64,000 nt of DNA. Source: Physcomitrium patens (Eukaryota > Streptophyta > Bryopsida > Funariales > Funariaceae). The DNA lies in NCBI RefSeq assembly GCF_000002425.4, contig NC_037253.1:6358178-6422177 (forward strand), in the 5' to 3' direction. The notes below the pieces were generated by a model that was given only the letters and a program-made list of their open reading frames with translations, was not told where the DNA came from and did no database searches. Numbering within the stretch: position 1 is the first letter of the stretch; the number at the start of each line of letters is the position of its first letter. Of this stretch, positions 62,696 through 64,000 are shown piece by piece. Both the position numbers and the translations under genes were made by a program.

Positions 62696-63569
62696 TTGAC
62701 CAAGGTCCCAACCCAACTCCTCCACTTCACTTTTTGTCCATATTTTCGTTGGCATACCTTCCTCTTTGATGTATCCATTGAAGTAGGTGAGAAGTAACCT
62801 ACGCATAATCGCAATCTGACACGTGCATTGGTCAACTTGTTGTCTCAGGCCAACTTAAGGACGCAACACCTGTCTGTCTATATCATTACCACCTCAGCTT
62901 CTACTCTGGGACACACGAGGAGTCTGTGAAGCTCACTGCTTCCCTCCTAACACACCACAAATGAGGAACGGCCATGTATGATACCAAGTAGAGGGTATTT
63001 CGTCTATAAAATGTGATCAATTCCATGGTGTTAAGCAGGATAGGTGGAGAAATAGGTCTTCTGTCAACGTTGCAAAACAGCCATGTAAAATAGCGAGCCT
63101 AGTCCCTGAAATTGGACCCTTTTCATATCCGCGTACTTCTCATCATCTTTCCTAGTTGGTTTCTGTGTCAAATGGGTAATTTTTGTATACGTGTTGGTTC
63201 TATGATGCACTACTGGCGAAAAACTAGAATCGAGGCACAAGGTAGCTCTTCATATATACATATGTGCAGATTTGTAATCAAAAAATAAATTTACATTCAG
63301 AGTAGAACATTTCTTGCTTCCTCCTACAAGTTTATCTCTAATGTTTCTTCAAAATCACCAGCGATTCAGTGCAACAGTGCGCTGTGAAATATTCTAATTA
63401 CAATATCCACAGAAGCACTCAATATTTGAAAACCACCCTAAAAAATGTAAACGAAGTATTGCATTATCTTCCTTCGCAGAACCAGAAAGATTCCCAAAAA
63501 CGTCCCGCCTTGTTCACGTAGCTCACAGCCTAATAATCAGATTGTGACATGTTAAATTGTCCAGCCAGT
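62696..63569. other. 3' region between convergent transcription units
   Basis: Probable 3' UTR of the 884-residue gene, with an AATAAA near 63285 on the plus strand. No coding frame is supported. Confidence 0.45.
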
Positions 63570-63700
63570 TCAAACTTGCTCACTCGATTGATGAAGGTGG
63601 TTTCGCACGTATTTCATAACGTTGGAAATATGCAGGCGTCCATCTAAAGAAGTTATATAGATAGCATTGTTTTTTGTGTCGATATCACATGTGGCTCCAT
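63570..63700 (-). CDS. Possible terminal exon of a gene extending beyond the window
   Basis: After a GTGCAG acceptor (63701-63706) the minus strand reads GATCDIDTKNNAIYITSLDG and then RLHISNVMKYVRNHL before a TGA at 63572-63570, about 43 codons. The alternation of beta-like and helical residues looks like real protein. I could not find the preceding exon with confidence in 63707-64000 and do not recognise the family. It could be a chance frame. Confidence 0.3.
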
Positions 63701-64000
63701 CTGCACGTCACAAAGCGATCATCACCTTAGAAACCAAACGCTGATGCTTTTTGCAAGACACGTGCGCTTCGGTAAAACACAGTTGACCCTTGTTGAAATG
63801 CATTCAGCAGTCTGTAATAGAACAAGAATCCTTCAGGGGCGTGATTGTCAAGAGAGTTATCTTTTTCCACAAGCTCTGCGGAGACTGCATTCTAAAAGCT
63901 ATTGCTGAAGGTCATGGCTTTAGCCTCGAACACAACAAATTCTACCCGTATGATTGGAGTCGGCGCGAAGAGTTTGAACCGAGAGCAGTTCAGAAAACCC
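63701..64000. other. Window edge, possible intron of a minus-strand gene
   Basis: Mixed composition with no frame I can support. If the exon at 63570-63700 is real, this would be its upstream intron or exon. Confidence 0.3.

Noticed and set aside
1..64000. CRISPR arrays, bacterial operons or an integrated phage
   Set aside because: The tandem repeats seen lack CRISPR repeat-spacer regularity, and genes have introns; the DNA is eukaryotic.

Overview
The window looks like nuclear DNA of a land plant, most likely a moss of the Physcomitrium (Physcomitrella) type. The reasons are intron-bearing genes with GT...AG junctions, plant-only families (an Alfin-like PHD protein, a plant bHLH with a C-terminal ACT-like domain, an FBL3-type F-box/LRR protein), a coiled-coil protein that looks ciliary (mosses keep flagellate sperm), and gene islands of mixed base composition set in long, very AT-rich stretches full of decayed Ty3/gypsy and Ty1/copia elements. 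The species is an inference; the families are read from the sequence.

Layout. 1-6.9 kb: AT-rich, with a ~170-195 bp tandem array (1560-2395) and a decayed coiled-coil reading frame (3797-4350). 6.9-8.5 kb: a three-exon bHLH gene on the minus strand. 8.6-15.5 kb: mixed-composition intergenic DNA with homopolymer runs, a G-quadruplex motif and no convincing gene. 15.5-19.6 kb: AT-rich, empty. 19.6-21.5 kb: a GC-richer island with one decayed minus-strand exon. 23.8-38.8 kb: the remains of an FBL3-like F-box/LRR gene (minus strand) split by a nested block of transposons. A copia element with 105-bp LTRs (24672-38388) sits in the gene. A chromodomain gypsy element with ~550-bp LTRs (26423-35326) sits in the copia. 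Two copies of a 1.26-kb non-coding insertion sit in the gypsy, one in its 3' LTR and one in its integrase. 39.2 kb: a small inverted fragment of the Alfin-like gene. 42.0-44.3 kb: the intact five-exon Alfin-like gene (plus strand). 45.5-48.2 kb: a nine-exon coiled-coil gene (minus strand), tail to tail with it. 48.2-57.8 kb: AT-rich, with a decayed gypsy gag at 56.3-57.1 kb. 57.98-58.17 kb: a cluster of E2F-like sites. 59.9-62.7 kb: a two-exon gene for an unknown 884-residue Ser-rich protein (plus strand). 63.57-63.70 kb: a possible terminal exon of a minus-strand gene running off the window.

The four intact gene models do not form an obvious pathway: two nuclear regulators (bHLH; histone-reading Alfin/PHD), one probable axoneme or basal-body protein and one unknown protein. 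The most informative part is the nested insertion. It gives a relative order of events (gene, then copia, then gypsy, then 1.26-kb repeats). Across separate decayed loci nearly every premature stop I could place is one C-to-T step from CAA or CAG, as expected for methylated, silenced DNA. I found no CRISPR, rRNA or complete tRNA gene. All exon boundaries were read by eye and none was tested with transcripts.
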